A stretch of 64,000 nt of DNA from a virus, in the IMG/VR virus record IMGVR_UViG_3300032214_001462, positions 16,663 to 80,662 of that record; one strand, given 5' to 3'. The notes under the pieces are model-generated. The model was not told where the DNA came from, did not search any database, and saw only the letters and a program-made list of their open reading frames with translations. Below are positions 21,787-30,542 of this stretch, in pieces (position 1 is the stretch's first letter; the number at the start of each line of letters is the position of its first letter). The position numbers and the translations under genes were made by a program.

Positions 21787-22938
21787 AACGATTTTCCAAA
21801 AATCTTGGGTGCGGAACTTTATCGCCCCCACCCTGCTTACATCGCAGAAATGGCAGTCGAGCCTGTGGTCGTTCACGACTTCACTCGTCAGCCCGGTCAA
21901 ACTGTTCAGTTAGATCGCTATAAGTTCTGGGGTACCCCTGGTACTAAGGACAGCCGTGAGCGTATTGCCGATCAAACCATCGGTACCGCTAACAGCCGCA
22001 ACATCACGAAGGAGAAAGTCCTTGTGGTGCTGAAGGAGTACACTGGCCCTGCAGACCCGGGTGATCCGACTCAGCCTTCTACCTTCAAGATTGCACGTGA
22101 AACTCTGATTACCGCCCAGCGTCTTCTGCTGGACACCGGTAACCTGAATATGTTCCACCAGTCGATCGGTAGCCTGACGCTGCTTGACGACTATCGCCGT
22201 TGGCGTGATCGCGTGTTCATTGATGAACTCGCCAAAGCAGAAGCCAATGGTGCTGCCTCTACTACCCAAGGCGGTTACTACTTCCCTGGTGCTAAGACCA
22301 AGAACGCTTCTGGTCAGATCACCTATACCTCTGATGAGTACACCGCAGAAACTCAGCAGTTCCAAGTGCGCACCGATCTTCTGACTGTGGTCAAGGATCT
22401 CCGTAAGCGCAACACTCCTACCTTCGCTGATGGTCTGTATCGCTGTATTTGCGATCCAACCTTCATGATGCACCTGCGTCGTGATCCTGACTTCCGCGAA
22501 ATCGCACGTTACTCCGGTAACCCTGGCCAAGGCATGTACATGGGCAACCCCATGATGCCTAACAACGCCAGCTTCTACATGGGTCCCCAGGCTGGTCAAG
22601 GTTACTTCCTGGCTGGCGAACCTGTAATGCCTACTGGCGTGCAGTTCGAAGGTGTTAAGTTCTTCGAGTCGACCAACTTCCCGACCAAGAACGTCAGCGC
22701 TTCGTTCAACAACGGTTCTACCTACACCTCCCAGGAAGTTGCACAAGGCTACTTCTTTGGTCCTCAGTCCATCGGTGTTGGCATCGGCGGCCCTAATGCC
22801 CAGGTGCTCATCAACAACAACGATGACTTCAGCCGTTTCATCATCCTGATCTGGCAACTGTATGCAGGCTTCGAGATCCTGAACAAGGACTTCGTGACCA
22901 CCGCATTCAGCTTCGTTCAAGACGACGGCAACATCTGA
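21787..22938 (+). CDS. Major capsid protein, exon 2
   Basis: Exon 2 codes for 383 residues; the spliced protein is 387 residues, starting MFIDNDFPKILGAELYRPHP. The central part (DGLYRCICDPTFMMHLRRDP, then EPVMPTGVQFEGVKFFEST) resembles the N4 gp56-like family of HK97-fold capsid proteins. Codon use is more GC-rich at third positions than in neighbouring genes, as expected for the most abundant protein. A start at TTG 21805 is possible only if splicing is ignored; it has no ribosome site of its own and would lose ten residues. Confidence 0.88.
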   Translation, partial: NDFPKILGAELYRPHPAYIAEMAVEPVVVHDFTRQPGQTVQLDRYKFWGTPGTKDSRERIADQTIGTANSRNITKEKVLVVLKEYTGPADPGDPTQPSTFKIARETLITAQRLLLDTGNLNMFHQSIGSLTLLDDYRRWRDRVFIDELAKAEANGAASTTQGGYYFPGAKTKNASGQITYTSDEYTAETQQFQVRTDLLTVVKDLRKRNTPTFADGLYRCICDPTFMMHLRRDPDFREIARYSGNPGQGMYMGNPMMPNNASFYMGPQAGQGYFLAGEPVMPTGVQFEGVKFFESTNFPTKNVSASFNNGSTYTSQEVAQGYFFGPQSIGVGIGGPNAQVLINNNDDFSRFIILIWQLYAGFEILNKDFVTTAFSFVQDDGNI

Positions 22939-22974
22939 TAACTATTAATAGTTCCAAAACATAAGGAAAGATAA

Positions 22975-23766
22975 ATGACCTATTTGTCCTCTAAGAAGAT
23001 CTATCCAGGTAACTGGGCAGAGCCTCTGAATGGTTGGTACAAGAATATTGATACCAACTATGATTCCACTAACAATGGTTCCAAGGGCGGCCCCACTTCT
23101 GTGCTGGCTGTCCCTGGCTATCGTTACTTCCAGCAGCGTGGTTACGTAGCTGTTACCACCGCCTCTGGCGCAGGTGCAGTTGCTTCTGGCAGCGTGATCG
23201 TTCCTTCCCCTTATCGGAATGACGACACTCGTACTGATATCACCGGCATGGTGATCTCTGGCAGCACCACCCTGCCTGCCTATGTGTATCGCGCAGCAGT
23301 TTCTGTCGCTTCTGGTTGGGGCGACGGCCGTGTTGCTTCTGGTATCTACGCTGCTACCGGCAACGTGATCACCTTTGGTCCTGGCCTCACCTCCACCGGC
23401 AACGCTGGTGAAGCTGTGGCACAAGCCAACCTGACCTCCACTACTTCTGGTTCTCAGCCTGGTGAAATCTTATTCACCGCTGGTACCGCCGCCTATAGCG
23501 CTAACGCTTTCCTCACCGCTACTGGTGCTGCTGGTGTAAGCGTCAATAAGGTTTACAAGGAAGTCACTACGGCTACTACCTATACCGTCCAGGCTCGTGA
23601 GTCGCAAACCGCTACCTCCACCTCTGGTGGCTGGTACATCTCCAGCGGTGATGCAACTGCCGGCCGTATTGGTTACTTTGTGGTTGAAGTGTGCTACATC
23701 CAACCTGATGAAGCACCTGGCTACGAAGATATCGATGGCTATCTTCTTGGCCGCACTGTTAGCTGA
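22975..23766 (+). CDS. Abundant structural protein, possible capsid decoration
   Basis: A 263-residue protein directly after the capsid gene and with the same GC-rich, highly biased codon use, which suggests high expression. Composition is rich in Thr, Ser, Gly, Ala and Val with beta-strand patterns (YVAVTTASGAGAVASGSVIV). No cysteine cluster except one near the end (VVEVCYIQPDEAPGYED). A decoration or second shell protein is a sensible guess from position and expression signs; no family recognised. Confidence 0.55.
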   Translation: MTYLSSKKIYPGNWAEPLNGWYKNIDTNYDSTNNGSKGGPTSVLAVPGYRYFQQRGYVAVTTASGAGAVASGSVIVPSPYRNDDTRTDITGMVISGSTTLPAYVYRAAVSVASGWGDGRVASGIYAATGNVITFGPGLTSTGNAGEAVAQANLTSTTSGSQPGEILFTAGTAAYSANAFLTATGAAGVSVNKVYKEVTTATTYTVQARESQTATSTSGGWYISSGDATAGRIGYFVVEVCYIQPDEAPGYEDIDGYLLGRTVS

Positions 23767-23801
23767 ATAAGTTAAACTAGGACCAGACAACATCTGGTTC
23801 T

Positions 23802-24230
23802 ATGACATTTACTCCAGCAATGCTTTATCAGCATAAAAAAACCGGCGCAAGAGTAAAGGTTGTAAGCGAATGGGATAATGGCGATTGGTTCATGGTCGAA
23901 GATCAGGACGGTCGCCTTTACACCGCTTATAAAACCGAGCTTTGCCCTGATGAAGCTGCTACTAAAACAGTAAAAACTCTTCAGGTAAAAGATAAAGCAG
24001 CCAAAGAAGAGCCCCGTACTTTTCCCCCGGACCATCGTTTAAATATCAATTCAGCTACCGCACAAATGATCGCTGATCATATTAAAGGTATTGGATTGAA
24101 GACAGCCCGAGAGATTAAAGATCTTCAGATGTCCTTATCGGGTGAAAGGTTCAACAATCTCGAACAGTTAAAACAGATTAAACGTGTGGATTGGGAAGCG
24201 GTTCTAGCGGCTGACCTTATCCGAGTTTGA
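23802..24230 (+). CDS. Helix-hairpin-helix protein with SH3-like N-terminus
   Basis: A 142-residue protein. The N-terminal part (QHKKTGARVKVVSEWDNGDW) looks like a small beta-barrel. The C-terminal part (LNINSATAQMIADHIKGIGL, then KTAREI...LKQIKRVDWEAV) matches the helix-hairpin-helix repeat of ComEA-type DNA-binding proteins (L-N-[IL]-N-x-A and G-I-G). Placed after the capsid genes, it may be a head completion or DNA-end protein. DNA binding is the family expectation. Confidence 0.65.
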   Translation: MTFTPAMLYQHKKTGARVKVVSEWDNGDWFMVEDQDGRLYTAYKTELCPDEAATKTVKTLQVKDKAAKEEPRTFPPDHRLNINSATAQMIADHIKGIGLKTAREIKDLQMSLSGERFNNLEQLKQIKRVDWEAVLAADLIRV

Positions 24231-24247
24231 TAGATAACATAAATACA

Positions 24248-24271
24248 CCCCTGGGAAACCAGGGGTTTTTT
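24248..24271 (+). terminator. Rho-independent terminator
   Basis: CCCCTGG-GAAA-CCAGGGG followed by six T residues, 18 bases after the stop of the helix-hairpin-helix gene. A TAAAAT hexamer (24277-24282) directly follows and probably starts the next unit. Confidence 0.92.
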
Positions 24272-24299
24272 AGTCCTAAAATTAAAAATAAAACATAAG

Positions 24300-24938
24300 A
24301 TGGCGGAAAGATCTATTGTTGATGTGGGCAAATACCTACAACGCGTTGGTTTGCGTGTAGGAGAAAACCCTGCGTTTGGTGGTGTAGGTGGCGGCCATTC
24401 CCCCACTGGCTACCACCCAAAAGGCATGGCAATCGACGTGACGGACTGGCGTCCTGATGTCGCACCAGCATATGCAGGAGGTAAAGCAATTCCCTGGCAA
24501 CAACGCACAGGTGAATTGAGCTGGCGTGCAAAGCAGTTAGGACTGTTCAATGAAGCTTTAGGGCCTGGCGACCCAGGTCACCCTACACACGTACACCTGG
24601 CACTAGGGGGCAAAAAATTTATTACAGACCCACAGCTCGAATGGCTCGCCACCGGACGCTATAAAACTCCTGATGGCAAATTGACTGATGTCATGCCGAC
24701 TGCAAGCATGCCCATGGGTGGTATGGTAGCCAATAATATGCAGCAAGATATTGTTCAGCCAGAGGTAAAGAAAGATGCAGATAAATTCTTGAATGATTAC
24801 ATGAATGAGTATGCGCAATCTGCGATTATTGCAAGTGCATTAAGCCCTTCGTCGCCAGCGGCAAATCCAATGGCCCAGTTCCAGCAGATGTATCAGCAGA
24901 TGGCACAAACAAATATTCCAAATCCATTGCTTGGTTGA
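24300..24938 (+). CDS. LAS-type zinc peptidase of the M15 kind, virion-associated
   Basis: A 212-residue protein. The motif HSPTGYHPKGMAIDV gives H39-x6-D46 and the later GHPTHVHLAL gives a H-x-H pair, the zinc ligands and catalytic residues of LAS metallopeptidases, which cut peptide bonds in peptidoglycan. The C-terminal half is Met/Gln-rich and probably a virion-binding tail. A role in local wall opening during infection is likely because it lies among structural genes rather than beside the endolysin. Confidence 0.75.
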   Translation: MAERSIVDVGKYLQRVGLRVGENPAFGGVGGGHSPTGYHPKGMAIDVTDWRPDVAPAYAGGKAIPWQQRTGELSWRAKQLGLFNEALGPGDPGHPTHVHLALGGKKFITDPQLEWLATGRYKTPDGKLTDVMPTASMPMGGMVANNMQQDIVQPEVKKDADKFLNDYMNEYAQSAIIASALSPSSPAANPMAQFQQMYQQMAQTNIPNPLLG

Positions 24939-24973
24939 GTTCATTTATAATGAAAAACATACGGAAATAAGCT

Positions 24974-25435
24974 GTGCAACTCAGCGACTTTGATAAAAGT
25001 AGAGTCCGGTATCACCTGGGCTACTTCACGGTTTCCGTGCCGGCAGGTGATTACGCTCGTCTTGAAGAGAGTATGAATACCATTCCGGATTCATACTTCT
25101 ACGACAAGATCTCTATTCAGATTGGTCGCTGTGACACTGCTGAAAAGAAGACAGAGGTTGCTACCTCTCCTTCTACTCGGCTAGAAAGCATCGCTGGTGA
25201 TGTCGACCGTACGATCCGGTCTAGCAACGCCAAAGAAGCTCTCAAGGTTTGGGATGAGATTTATCTCTACGAAACCAACCGTCTGGCTCAAATCCTTTAC
25301 GTTCCCAACTATAAGGATCCTTTCCAAGCTCGTTATCGTTACGAGCGTTCAGGCGCTGAGTTTATTCAGGCGCTTCCAGGACCCGCTGATGTTTCAGTGG
25401 GCACACGCATTTATCTGAATATTAATTGGAGGTAG
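24974..25435 (+). CDS. Unknown structural-region protein
   Basis: A 153-residue protein with GTG start and a TATAAT hexamer 22 bases upstream (24946-24951). Mixed alpha/beta (VRYHLGYFTVSVPAGDYARL; WDEIYLYETNRLAQILYVPN; a strand-rich end VSVGTRIYLNIN). The position in the head/tail gene series would fit a connector or tail completion protein. No family recognised. Confidence 0.5.
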   Translation: MQLSDFDKSRVRYHLGYFTVSVPAGDYARLEESMNTIPDSYFYDKISIQIGRCDTAEKKTEVATSPSTRLESIAGDVDRTIRSSNAKEALKVWDEIYLYETNRLAQILYVPNYKDPFQARYRYERSGAEFIQALPGPADVSVGTRIYLNINWR

Positions 25436-25437
25436 TT

Positions 25438-26154
25438 ATGCCAACAGGACCCTTTTCTCGTCAGACTTGGCAAACAATTGAGGCGCTGCCCGGCAGACTG
25501 CTGGGTGGTCTTGGAAGGCTAGGTAATTATCTCGGTTCAGAAAGAGCTGCTCAAGACTATGCCAACATGCTATCTGGCACCAGACCAGCCAATGCCGCAG
25601 GCTTACCGAAACGAGGTGTGCCCTTAACTCCAGCAGAGCGGCAATCTCAGATGAATGCAATCAGAGCTTTTGAAGCTGCTCCAGGTATGCAAACAGGAGT
25701 TTCCTACGCCATGGGCTCTGGTTCGCCTGCCGTAGAACGTGCCTACCAACAAGAAAAAGCACGTGTTGCACAGATGACGGCACAGGATCCCGAGCTTCAG
25801 CGTTATGAAAAAGCCCGTATTGGAGCTAAGACACAAGATGAAATGAACGCAGCACGTGATATTGGCATGGAGATTTGGGCTAAAGCAAATCCTCAATTAG
25901 CCGCAAAAGTAAGTGCTGGTCAGTCAGGCTACGACACTATTCAAGGTGTGTTAGCTGGGCAAGCTGTTAATCAAGGCTATGGTTATCAGATGCCGCAGCA
26001 AATTATCGGCACACCAGCTATGGGGATGAATGCCCCACAAGGACTCCCAGCTGTGCAGTCAATGGGAGCGGCAGATACCTATGGACCACAAGGCATCGAA
26101 TTTGATCCGGAAATGGTGAACAAGTTCCAGGCCTTACTGAACCTTAAAAAATAA
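25438..26154 (+). CDS. Unknown virion-region protein
   Basis: A 238-residue protein starting MPTGPFSRQTWQTIEALPGR, with GGAGG five bases before the ATG and overlapping the end of the preceding gene. Ala/Gln/Gly-rich, mainly helical, without strong motifs. No family recognised. Confidence 0.5.
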   Translation: MPTGPFSRQTWQTIEALPGRLLGGLGRLGNYLGSERAAQDYANMLSGTRPANAAGLPKRGVPLTPAERQSQMNAIRAFEAAPGMQTGVSYAMGSGSPAVERAYQQEKARVAQMTAQDPELQRYEKARIGAKTQDEMNAARDIGMEIWAKANPQLAAKVSAGQSGYDTIQGVLAGQAVNQGYGYQMPQQIIGTPAMGMNAPQGLPAVQSMGAADTYGPQGIEFDPEMVNKFQALLNLKK

Positions 26155-26189
26155 ATACCTTGGCGTTGCTGAGCATGTAAGTCCAACCA

Positions 26190-26335
26190 ACTGGATACGA
26201 ATCTTTTGATTCATGGAGGCCAGTGTAGTTGCTTTAAACCAATGATTCTCTGCCCTAAGTACGTCAAGCGAACTCTGCTGTCTTTGTCGACACTCCTCGC
26301 ATTACAAACAGTCTTCGTTCCTGGTCTTAGGGCAA
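26190..26335 (+). ncRNA. Structured intergenic RNA candidate
   Basis: A 217-base gap without a gene. It contains CTGG/CCAG arms enclosing GAATC-TTTT-GATTC (26191-26223), and perfect 8-base arms GCCCTAAG (26252-26259) and CTTAGGGC (26326-26333) closing a 66-base loop. Such an arrangement suggests a leader or small RNA in front of the lysozyme-like gene at 26372. No known family recognised. Confidence 0.35.
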
Positions 26336-26371
26336 GTTCAAATTGGGTAGGAGAATAAAGAGAATAAAGAA

Positions 26372-27022
26372 ATGTCTCTAAATCCAAATGCTATCGCTGT
26401 AGCAAAACGCTTACAGGGCCTTGGTTTATCCACTGCACAAATTGCCGGTGTTCTTGGTAATTTTCAGTTGGAATCAGGGTTCAATCCACGCATCAATGAA
26501 GGCGGTAAAGTAGGCGCTCCTGCAGGCGCAGGTGGCTTTGGATTGGCACAATGGACGGGAGGCAGACAGAATGCACTCGTTAATTTTGCTAAGAAAAAAA
26601 AGCTTGATCCCGGCTCCATAGAAGCCCAAGCTGACTTCTTGGCTTATGAATTGCAGGGCCCTGAGAAACGTGCATTTGAATCCCTGAAAGGAGCTGTGTC
26701 TCCAGAGGAATCGGCAAGGCGTTTCTTGGTTGATTTTGAACGTGCTGGTGTTCCCAAAACGGATCAACGCCAGAAAGCAGCACGTTCTATTTACGAAAAG
26801 CTTGGGCAATTAGACCTTAATGCACAAGGTCAACAGCAGCAAAATCCACCCGCTGGGGCCGCACAAAAACCACAGAACACGCAACTTGCTGGCGAAAAAG
26901 ACCCCGTTCTTTTGATGATGGCACAACAGTTGGCTGCACCATTGATACAATCTTTGGTTCAGCCACAGCAAGCATCTCCGTTCAGTAAGTTCATGAACAT
27001 ATTTGGAATGGTGGGCCAATAA
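26372..27022 (+). CDS. Phage tail lysozyme-type wall hydrolase
   Basis: A 216-residue protein. Residues 1-150 fit the phage tail lysozyme family (Phage_lysozyme2): GVLGNFQLESGFNPRINEGG contains the catalytic-type Glu, followed by GGFGLAQWTGGRQNAL, and later the ARRFLVDFERAGVP segment. It would cut peptidoglycan glycan strands at DNA entry. The C-terminal 65 residues are Gln/Pro-rich, as in other virion proteins here. Confidence 0.8.
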   Translation: MSLNPNAIAVAKRLQGLGLSTAQIAGVLGNFQLESGFNPRINEGGKVGAPAGAGGFGLAQWTGGRQNALVNFAKKKKLDPGSIEAQADFLAYELQGPEKRAFESLKGAVSPEESARRFLVDFERAGVPKTDQRQKAARSIYEKLGQLDLNAQGQQQQNPPAGAAQKPQNTQLAGEKDPVLLMMAQQLAAPLIQSLVQPQQASPFSKFMNIFGMVGQ

Positions 27023-27055
27023 GTTCTATAATGTAAACAAATAGGAAGTAGAAAA

Positions 27056-27835
27056 TTGTCCTCCACCAGCTCGAACAAGCAGCCACTGTTAATTGATCGC
27101 CCGTTATTTGACTCTGTTCGAGTAACGACGCAGACGGTTGGTAGCGCTAGCGCAAGCACTATCTTTGTGCAAGGCGGACAAGCTCCATCAATCCTGGTGG
27201 ACATGGACGCTGATTTAAGTGAAGACAACAATAGTGGTGGCATTGTAGATTCCATTACGATTACTCGTAACGATTTCTATCGTGCTGCTGACTACACGGT
27301 GAATAGCGGCACATCTGGAACCGTTATTTCTCTCACCAGTGGTCAAATTGTTTTTGTTCAGCAGCCAGGCGTTGTTTCTCCTACACCAGCAAACGGTTAC
27401 GGTTATTACATCTACACAGGTGTTACAACACTGACAGGTGTTAATACTGCATTTAACTACAGCGGTGGCACTGCAACAGGCTTCCTCTACAACGGTTCTA
27501 ATTACGGCACTCAACCAGCAGTGACCTTTGTGTTTTACCACACCCGTGGCAAGACCGTACCTATTCCTGCATCTGGTGATTACCGCGTACTGTTCGCAAA
27601 AACAGTTCCAGCAAATAGTGGTACTGTCGATTGTTCCGACTTGATGCCGCAACTTGCAGCACCTGTTGCACAAGCAGGTAATACAAATGGCTTAGGTCCT
27701 ACTGCTCCGCTGCGTAATAAAGGCATCTACTTGGAGCGGGGCGACCGCATTTACGTTGGTGTATTCCCAGATGGTCCAAACGTCTCTGGCTATACACCAG
27801 GTGCTCACGTCATTGCACAAGGCGGCTTCTTCTAA
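27056..27835 (+). CDS. Structural protein, unknown role
   Basis: A 259-residue protein with TTG start; TATAAT lies 23 bases upstream (27027-27032) and AGGAAG precedes the start. The beginning SSTSSNKQPLLIDRPLF is of a type I know from cyanophage virion proteins. The rest is rich in beta-strands, Thr, Ser and Gly. Probably a tail or neck component; not more can be said from sequence. Confidence 0.55.
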   Translation: MSSTSSNKQPLLIDRPLFDSVRVTTQTVGSASASTIFVQGGQAPSILVDMDADLSEDNNSGGIVDSITITRNDFYRAADYTVNSGTSGTVISLTSGQIVFVQQPGVVSPTPANGYGYYIYTGVTTLTGVNTAFNYSGGTATGFLYNGSNYGTQPAVTFVFYHTRGKTVPIPASGDYRVLFAKTVPANSGTVDCSDLMPQLAAPVAQAGNTNGLGPTAPLRNKGIYLERGDRIYVGVFPDGPNVSGYTPGAHVIAQGGFF

Positions 27836-27837
27836 AA

Positions 27838-29355
27838 ATGGCACCAAAAAGAGGAAGCTCTTTTGGTAATTTTGTTCAGTCGCCTGTAAATCCTCCTAAT
27901 GGAGTGAAGCCAATCACGACTGAATTCTCTAAGGGTTCAGTACCTGATTCGATCTATTCTGCAAATAGAGAATCAGCCTGGTCCCGGTGGCGACGTGGTT
28001 ACGAAATAGCAACAGCTACGTTTTACGACAACAGTTACGAATATCCTTTTCAATATGAGCTTCCAGCTAATTTTGGAAGCGGTGATGGAATGCCAGTGGT
28101 TTCTGGTACTTTTGTTGGGTTTCCGACAAAGAATAAAGAGATGGGAATGCACTGGGCAGGCTGGCGTTTTGCCGGTGCAATGCGCAGTGATCAATTGGTA
28201 GATCCAATCACTTCCGAAAGACTTTATATTGAATCCGTAACAGAAGATAAAGATAATTGGTATGTAAAGCTTGCTGGATCCTGGAGCGAATCAAATCCAT
28301 TGCCACCTTTGTTTTATGTGGAAGATCCGAACGTACCTGGTGGATTAACTCCGTTAAATTCTGAAATACTGGAAGATCGGGTTATCACACCTGGCGGTGA
28401 GATCATTGATAAAGATACGCTTAATCCAGAGACACAAAGAAGATATGGATACGTACAAGCTGTTCTCACTAACACAAATCAAACAACTGGCGTTTTAACT
28501 TTAATAAAAGCAGGCTCAATTCAAGTTACGCCTGACCAAGAGTATTTAACACCGTCACCAATAGGCTTTACACCAGGTCGTTATCTTATTACCGGCTCCA
28601 GGTTTTGCTGTTCTTGCCAGGACTTCACTCATCGTGATTACGCATTTATGCGTGACATCTCGAAAGGCAATAGAAAAATATTCCCTAGGAATAAAGTCTC
28701 CTACATAAAACCAGGTCGTTTTGAGTTAACACGTCGTGATGGCATATTAGATAACAATGCAATGACACCTGGGGATGTCAATAGAACTATGGAGGTTTAT
28801 GCACCCCCTGGCTACCAACTTCCACCAAATACTGCTAATAGTTTTGTAAAAGACAACATAGCAAGAGATAGCCCTGGCATCTATGCAGACTTTGGTGCAA
28901 CTTATATTAGGAGCACAACCGACCCTGGAACGCTTGGAGCAAAAGCAGAAGGCATGCCCAAGTTTGGCGACTACTCTTCTAATCAAGGAGAGATTACAGC
29001 ATTGACAGATAACTGGGAACCACTTCTTGATGAGTTGCGATACTGCAAACACATCTATGCACTTAAATTTGCAGATAATACATTCCCTCCTGAGCCTTCC
29101 GATTTCCCAGTTGGAAGAGATAGTATGGCTGATTGGGAGCAACGACTAGTAGATCAAACTGAAAATGAACAGCAATCACTTAAGGCAGCAAACTTAAATA
29201 GATTTTCTTTGTCCCAAATGGATGTGCCTCCATATAACTGCCAGACACCAATGATGATGCCAATGATGCAAAAACTGTTTAATGTTCCAACTGATTTAAT
29301 TCAGATGCAAGGTTTTACAATGTTTGACAAAGAAGGAAGACCTTACAAACCATAA
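27838..29355 (+). CDS. Large structural protein, unknown role
   Basis: A 505-residue protein starting two bases after the preceding stop. It contains many Tyr, Trp and Pro residues and a cysteine-rich segment SRFCCSCQDFTHRDYAFMRD (about residues 251-270) that could bind metal. Late parts include a Met-rich stretch (PMMMPMMQKLF). Probably a tail component from position. No family recognised. Confidence 0.55.
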   Translation: MAPKRGSSFGNFVQSPVNPPNGVKPITTEFSKGSVPDSIYSANRESAWSRWRRGYEIATATFYDNSYEYPFQYELPANFGSGDGMPVVSGTFVGFPTKNKEMGMHWAGWRFAGAMRSDQLVDPITSERLYIESVTEDKDNWYVKLAGSWSESNPLPPLFYVEDPNVPGGLTPLNSEILEDRVITPGGEIIDKDTLNPETQRRYGYVQAVLTNTNQTTGVLTLIKAGSIQVTPDQEYLTPSPIGFTPGRYLITGSRFCCSCQDFTHRDYAFMRDISKGNRKIFPRNKVSYIKPGRFELTRRDGILDNNAMTPGDVNRTMEVYAPPGYQLPPNTANSFVKDNIARDSPGIYADFGATYIRSTTDPGTLGAKAEGMPKFGDYSSNQGEITALTDNWEPLLDELRYCKHIYALKFADNTFPPEPSDFPVGRDSMADWEQRLVDQTENEQQSLKAANLNRFSLSQMDVPPYNCQTPMMMPMMQKLFNVPTDLIQMQGFTMFDKEGRPYKP

Positions 29356-29466
29356 CAATTACTGTATACTTATATTAAGTCTCACGAGACTTATTAAGCT
29401 TTCCTTTACCCCTTGCGAGCAGAACCCACCGTTGGATATGGTGCGGTTACTTAGCTCATACCAAAC
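29356..29466 (+). promoter_or_regulatory. Promoter hexamer and hairpin leader before the integrase-like gene
   Basis: TATACT (29365-29370) is followed by a hairpin TAAGTCT-CACG-AGACTTA (about 29377-29394). A longer hairpin at 29420-29459 is built from GAGC/GCTC, AACC/GGTT and CACC/GGTG arms. The long structured leader is unlike the short leaders of other rightward genes and may regulate the downstream gene. Confidence 0.4.
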
Positions 29467-29889
29467 ATGAACCACCAACCGCCCCTGGATCAGCGGATTG
29501 TGGATGAGTATTTCCGCTTGGCATCTAGCAGAAAAACAAAAGACATTGCATGGCTTTATGCAATGGTAGCCACCTACGGCTTGACCCCAGAAGAATTGTC
29601 ATCTTTCGAATGGAGTGCCGAATACTCCATTTCAGTCCCAACTAAAAAAAGAGCAGTGCGCCCACTACATCCACAGTGGGTATTTTTGTTTAGCCTAAAA
29701 GAAAAGCAGCCCCGCGACCTGCAGAGCTGCTATGTACCCCTTTGTTCACACCTTTATGAAGCAATGGCTTTTCAGAATGTTGAACTCAACATTACTGATT
29801 TAATCCTTGCTCATAAGCTCCGGAAAAAGCACTACAAGCAAATCAAGCAGCCATCGGAATCATGCCTTGTTTTTGCAGGTGCTTTTTAA
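29467..29889 (+). CDS. Integrase-like (tyrosine recombinase fold) fragment or relative
   Basis: A 140-residue protein. IAWLYAMVATYGLTPEELSS followed by VPTKKRAVRPLHPQWVFLF recalls the start of the catalytic domain of tyrosine recombinases of cyanobacteria (A-x-L-x-T-Y-G-L-R-x-x-E and K-T-x-x-R-x-x-x-P-L). However, the expected catalytic Arg after YGL is Thr, and no H-x-x-R box or C-terminal Tyr is evident. It is therefore either an inactive relative, a decayed integrase or a chance likeness. A small excisionase-like gene lies next to it on the other strand. Confidence 0.4.
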   Translation: MNHQPPLDQRIVDEYFRLASSRKTKDIAWLYAMVATYGLTPEELSSFEWSAEYSISVPTKKRAVRPLHPQWVFLFSLKEKQPRDLQSCYVPLCSHLYEAMAFQNVELNITDLILAHKLRKKHYKQIKQPSESCLVFAGAF

Positions 29890-30061
29890 CAGCTGCTACA
29901 TTCCACTTGTAGCTGTCCCTGGACATGGTCCCAGGAAATGCCGCGAAATGGGGTCCAAGCTTTAAAGTGCCGTCATCACGGTACTTAAAGAGCGTTTTGC
30001 GTTCAATGCCAAGAAGTTCTTCTGCTTGCTGAGCAGAGACCCAGCCTGGATGCTTAGCCAT
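29843..30061 (-). CDS. Excisionase-like helix-turn-helix protein
   Basis: A 72-residue protein. WVSAQQAEELLGIERKTLFK followed by YRDDGTLKLGPHF matches the MerR/AlpA/excisionase-type helix-turn-helix (V-x-x-x-x-A-x-x-L-G-[IV]-x-x-x-T-[LV]-x-x-[YW]-x-x-x-G). Small proteins of this kind bind operator or attachment DNA. It overlaps the end of the convergent integrase-like gene by 47 bases. Its promoter probably lies in the divergent gap 30062-30197. Confidence 0.6.
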   Translation of the reverse strand: MAKHPGWVSAQQAEELLGIERKTLFKYRDDGTLKLGPHFAAFPGTMSRDSYKWNVAAVKKHLQKQGMIPMAA

Positions 30062-30197
30062 TGGAGTGGCGTTGATTACTCATACAACCTAACGCGAGTC
30101 AAGGCCCTGTCAATAGGTTTAATAAAGTTTTTATCTCTTTACTATGATCTTGTAGATATGTGGGGAAATTAGAATAAATTAACGGCAATCGAAGAGT

Positions 30198-30536
30198 ATG
30201 TTTTGCAACGAGCACGAGCCTCTCGCCCTGCTAGTTGAATTAACTCCAAAGCTTGCCAAGAAACGTTTTAGAGAAAGTATATATCAATCCTGGAACAATA
30301 AGTGTGGTTATTGTGGAGACAACGCAACAAGCCTTGATCACATCATTCCACGCTTTAAGTCGGGCTCATCTAATCGACATAATCTAATCCCTTGTTGCAG
30401 GAGGTGCAACGCACATAAGGGATCAGAAGAAATGCGGAGTTGGTTTGAAAAACAACCCTTCTTTTCTTCTGAAAACCTTGATAGGATTGAAGCCTGGATA
30501 AAGCAAGAATCCTTTTTTATTTTTGGTGAGTGTTAA
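30198..30536 (+). CDS. HNH endonuclease with zinc-binding cysteines
   Basis: A 112-residue protein of the McrA/HNH type: NKCGYCGDNATSLDHIIPRF provides the first Cys pair and the catalytic His, then RHNLIPCCRRCNAHKG gives the second Cys pair and the Asn/His end. Free-standing HNH genes of this size in phages are usually homing endonucleases or help terminase cut DNA. It starts after a divergent gap and is followed closely by the 1,020-residue gene. Confidence 0.8.
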   Translation: MFCNEHEPLALLVELTPKLAKKRFRESIYQSWNNKCGYCGDNATSLDHIIPRFKSGSSNRHNLIPCCRRCNAHKGSEEMRSWFEKQPFFSSENLDRIEAWIKQESFFIFGEC

Positions 30537-30542
30537 AGAAAA

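Noticed and set aside
21910-22920. 336-codon minus-strand open frame opposite the major capsid gene
   Set aside because: It is in codon register with a highly biased, GC-rich-third-position gene, which commonly leaves the antisense frame open. It has no ribosome site, no domain and no neighbours on that strand.
29420-29460. tRNA-like or attachment-site hairpin before the integrase-like gene
   Set aside because: It has a long hairpin but no T arm (GTTCGA-type) or acceptor pairing, so it is not a tRNA. No repeat copy marking an attachment site was found in the window.
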